A stretch of 64,000 nucleotides of DNA from an uncultured Granulosicoccus sp. (GTDB taxonomy: Bacteria; Pseudomonadota; Gammaproteobacteria; Granulosicoccales; Granulosicoccaceae), in contig CANLNQ010000007.1 in assembly GCA_947492525.1 (NCBI GenBank), positions 124,001 to 188,000 on the forward strand. Reading direction: 5' to 3'. How positions within the stretch are numbered: position 1 is the first letter of the stretch; every line of letters starts with the position of its first letter. Positions 62,726 to 64,000 of the stretch are shown piece by piece. A program made the position numbers and the translations under genes. The notes under the pieces were generated by a model, which did not search any database, was not told the origin of the DNA, and was given only the letters and a program-made list of their open reading frames with translations.

Positions 62726-62885
62726 GTCGCAATAACTCCCTGGCTGCTGGTCGCTTGTTCTGGTGACAGGTCACACCGGCAAATGCTGCCCGGTGCACTC
62801 GGGTCGACATCGCGCGCTGACGTCATTGAGCCGGGTGCCGGGCCGTATGCTGCGCTGCTCGTCATTCGCAAGCAGGGTGGGATCG

Positions 62886-63767
62886 TCAGCCCTTGACAGC
62901 ACCGGCGGTCAGGCCGCTGACGATCTGCCGCTGGAACAGCAGGATGAGCACGCACAGTGGCGCAATGGATGAGACAGCCGCCGCTACAGCATACATGACC
63001 TTGCCTTCCGACTGCGTGGTGCCCAGAAAGCCTGCAACCCGAGGCACCATGGTCTGGTTGTCCTGACTCAACAGGATCGAGGTGACGGTAAAGTCGTTGT
63101 ATGACAGCAGGAAACTGAACAATGCCGTGGTGATGATGCCGGGCCACATCAGCGGAATCACGGTCAGGCGAAAGGCCTGAAACTGTGTACACCCGTCGAT
63201 CATCGCACTCTCGTCGATCTCTCGCGGAATGTTCTGAAAGAAGGCATGCAGCATCCACAGGGTGAATGGCTGATTGATGGCGACCAGTACGATGATGCTG
63301 GTGGGCAGATAGCCCCAGATACCGAGCTCGAAGAAGGGCAGCAGATACCCTGAGACGAGCGTGACATGTGGCATGGCGCGGAAAACGAGTGCCGCGATCA
63401 GTAGCCAGAAGGCATAACGAAATCCCGAGCGAGCCAGGGCGTAGGCACCCAGCAGACCGATGCTCAGTGATAATACAACCACGGATATGGTCACCAGAAG
63501 CGTGTTCAGGGTCGCTTTCCAGAACGCCTTTTCGACCCATGCGCCGTGGTAGGCAGAACCGGTGAAGGCGCTGCCGGTTCTCTCGATGGTGTTGGGTCCG
63601 AACAGTGCGTGCTTCCAGTCGCCTGGTGACAGAAAATCAGCTTCGAGCTTGAACGATCCCCACAAGGTCCACAGAAAGGGGAAGGCGGCAAGCAAGACCC
63701 ACAGAAGCACGATCGTGGCAGACAGGATGTACAGCGTCAGAGCGCGTGCGTTCAAGGCTCGTTTCAT
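62886..63767 (-). CDS. ABC transporter permease, MalG-type (sugar)
   Basis: Inner-membrane permease of 293 residues with six helices. The EAA loop is in DESAMIDGCTQFQAFRLTVIPLMWPGI, which couples to the ATPase. The first helix is LYILSATIVLLWVLLAAFPFLW. The ATG at 63767 starts 10 bases after the stop of the other permease (63778), so they are one operon. Substrate unknown; the family carries di- and oligosaccharides or polyols. Confidence 0.9.
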   Translation of the reverse strand: MKRALNARALTLYILSATIVLLWVLLAAFPFLWTLWGSFKLEADFLSPGDWKHALFGPNTIERTGSAFTGSAYHGAWVEKAFWKATLNTLLVTISVVVLSLSIGLLGAYALARSGFRYAFWLLIAALVFRAMPHVTLVSGYLLPFFELGIWGYLPTSIIVLVAINQPFTLWMLHAFFQNIPREIDESAMIDGCTQFQAFRLTVIPLMWPGIITTALFSFLLSYNDFTVTSILLSQDNQTMVPRVAGFLGTTQSEGKVMYAVAAAVSSIAPLCVLILLFQRQIVSGLTAGAVKG

Positions 63768-63777
63768 GATGCCCCCG

Positions 63778-64000
63778 TCAGCTTCGCTGCGCGAAGTCAC
63801 GCCAGCTCCGTCTGAGCAAGGGAAGCAACAGGAGGATGATGCCGATGATGGTCATCATCGATGTGGCGGATGCGGAGCCATACAAGGGGCTTTCCTGGCC
63901 ACGCAGGTCACTGTAGATCAGGTAGCTCAGCGAGGTGGCATTGGCCTGGGCGTTCAAGCCGACAATGGGTTCCAGAACGCGAAAGTTGTCCATCAACTGA
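63778..64000 (-). CDS. ABC transporter permease, MalF-type, 5' partial
   Basis: The C-terminal ~74 residues of a partner permease, cut by the right edge. ATSLSYLIYSDLRGQESPLYGSASATSMMTIIGIILLLLPLLRRSWRD is the usual last EAA-plus-helix part of MalF/UgpA-type permeases. The rest of the operon (ATPase, binding protein) must lie beyond the window. Confidence 0.85.
   Translation of the reverse strand, partial: QLMDNFRVLEPIVGLNAQANATSLSYLIYSDLRGQESPLYGSASATSMMTIIGIILLLLPLLRRSWRDFAQRS

Noticed and set aside
1-64000. tRNA, rRNA or prophage genes
   Set aside because: I found no cloverleaf with a T-loop motif, no rRNA segment and no phage structural or integrase gene by reading; a covariance search would be needed to be sure for tRNAs.

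Overview
The window is bacterial chromosome, roughly 60% GC and densely coded. The gene families point to a Gammaproteobacterium: an rnfABCDGE operon with a DUF1841 gene, priA followed by argS and ftsN positions, hrpA, YfaZ, a YcbB-type L,D-transpeptidase, HemJ and RppH. The many short tandem repeats and the mix of marine-type signalling genes would fit a Granulosicoccus-like member of the Chromatiales, but that placement is a guess. I saw no prophage, CRISPR array, rRNA or tRNA. The only mobile-type element is a REP-associated transposase (RAYT).

Layout. 1-1801: nagA (cut by the left edge) and murQ, amino-sugar and murein recycling. 1826-2753: an octamer repeat array and a membrane-anchored hypothetical. 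3099-10369: a chemosensory operon with a kinase-dimerisation-only protein, a receiver, a CheA with two Hpt and two CheW-like domains, CheW, CheY, CheB, CheR and a CheX-type phosphatase; no MCP is present. 10739-22636: an all-plus-strand envelope and signalling block (peptidoglycan-binding lipoprotein, HEAT-like protein, HlyD-type adaptor, M50 protease fused to an HlyD-like domain, hybrid histidine kinase, REC-GGDEF-EAL protein, serine hydrolase). 22771-27724: hemH (minus) and pntAA-pntAB-pntB, with pntAA carrying an unusual helix-hairpin-helix tail. 27725-28377: a repeat and an AT-rich region with perfect DnaA boxes that looks like a replication origin or a DnaA-controlled element. 28378-32570: priA, an argS homologue that has lost both catalytic signatures, and a SPOR-domain FtsN-like gene. 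32576-33845: RAYT with four REP copies, the last one supplying the start codon of hrpA. 33831-39447: hrpA, yfaZ, mazG. 39498-49617 (minus strand): ycbB-type transpeptidase, DUF1841, rnfEGDCBA and metG. 49756-52245: apbC, dcd, rppH. 52305-53236 (minus): TlpA-like lipoprotein and hemJ. 53549-57596: OMP barrel, Ig-like lipoprotein, HDOD protein. 58222-59246: a small stress-type cluster (DUF1328, exported CsbD, BON-like) ending in a strong terminator. 59529-64000 (minus): uxaC, hppD, a pentapeptide protein and a sugar-type ABC permease pair cut by the right edge.

How it fits together. The most unusual points are the dead-looking ArgRS at what looks like the ancestral argS position, the oriC-like DnaA-box cluster next to priA, the two-gene kinase-dimerisation/receiver module opening a CheX-type chemosensory operon, the HlyD/M50 pair, and a genome-wide habit of short tandem repeats. 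Inside coding sequence (rnfB, rnfD, rnfE) the repeat units are multiples of three bases; outside coding sequence units of 8, 11, 6 and 9 bases lie at gene 3' ends.
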